Part shown: in pieces, positions 5,357 to 5,399 of the stretch
Position numbering within the stretch: the stretch's first letter is position 1
Layout: each line of letters begins with the position of its first letter
Assembly (NCBI GenBank): GCA_903903765.1
Contig: CAIVAH010000029.1
Span: 1-5,399, forward strand
Source: an uncultured Methylococcaceae bacterium
GTDB taxonomy: Bacteria; Pseudomonadota; Gammaproteobacteria; Methylococcales; Methylomonadaceae
Length of the DNA stretch: 5,399 bases
Direction of reading: 5' to 3'
Position numbers and translations under genes: made by a program
Notes under the pieces: model-generated
What the model saw: the letters and a program-made list of their open reading frames with translations, nothing else
Database searches by the model: none
What the model was told of the DNA's origin: nothing

Positions 5357-5399
5357 GCTTCATCAAGAGCATTCCTTGGCTAACTTTTAAATTTTTTTC

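Overview
The window looks like ordinary chromosome from an AT-rich gammaproteobacterium. UmuD, UmuC and the YfbK-type von Willebrand protein all resemble enterobacterial family members along their whole length. The lipoprotein with a lytic-transglycosylase-like fold also belongs to a family I associate with Gammaproteobacteria. Methylococcales or a similar environmental lineage is a possible source, but this is a guess from composition and gene mix. No transposase, integrase, tRNA, rRNA or CRISPR array is visible.

Layout. Positions 1-31 hold nothing recognisable except the T-tract of a terminator. A minus-strand pair follows: an SLT-type lipoprotein (627-1211) and, 55 nt downstream, an exported FKBP-type prolyl isomerase (89-571) that ends in a strong intrinsic terminator (26-75). 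The pair reads as a small envelope operon for wall remodelling and periplasmic folding. An 80-nt divergent intergenic region separates it from umuDC on the plus strand (1292-3003), which encodes the two parts of the error-prone polymerase Pol V. umuD and umuC overlap by ATGA. A near-consensus sigma70 promoter precedes umuD, but I see no classical LexA box.

After umuC comes a 159-nt AT-rich spacer (3004-3162). It holds overlapping inverted repeats built from ATTGT/ACAAT half-sites and a good promoter whose -35 element lies inside one palindrome. This promoter serves a 55-residue predicted membrane protein (3163-3330), which is short and easily missed. An intrinsic terminator (3346-3371) lies between it and the convergent minus-strand gene. 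That gene (3393-5303) encodes a membrane-anchored YfbK-type von Willebrand A protein with an intact metal-binding site. Its leader, at the right edge of the window, contains a hairpin and a second in-frame start.

The three groups (envelope pair, SOS polymerase, VWA protein) have no obvious common pathway. The least explained element is the small membrane protein with its operator-like control region.
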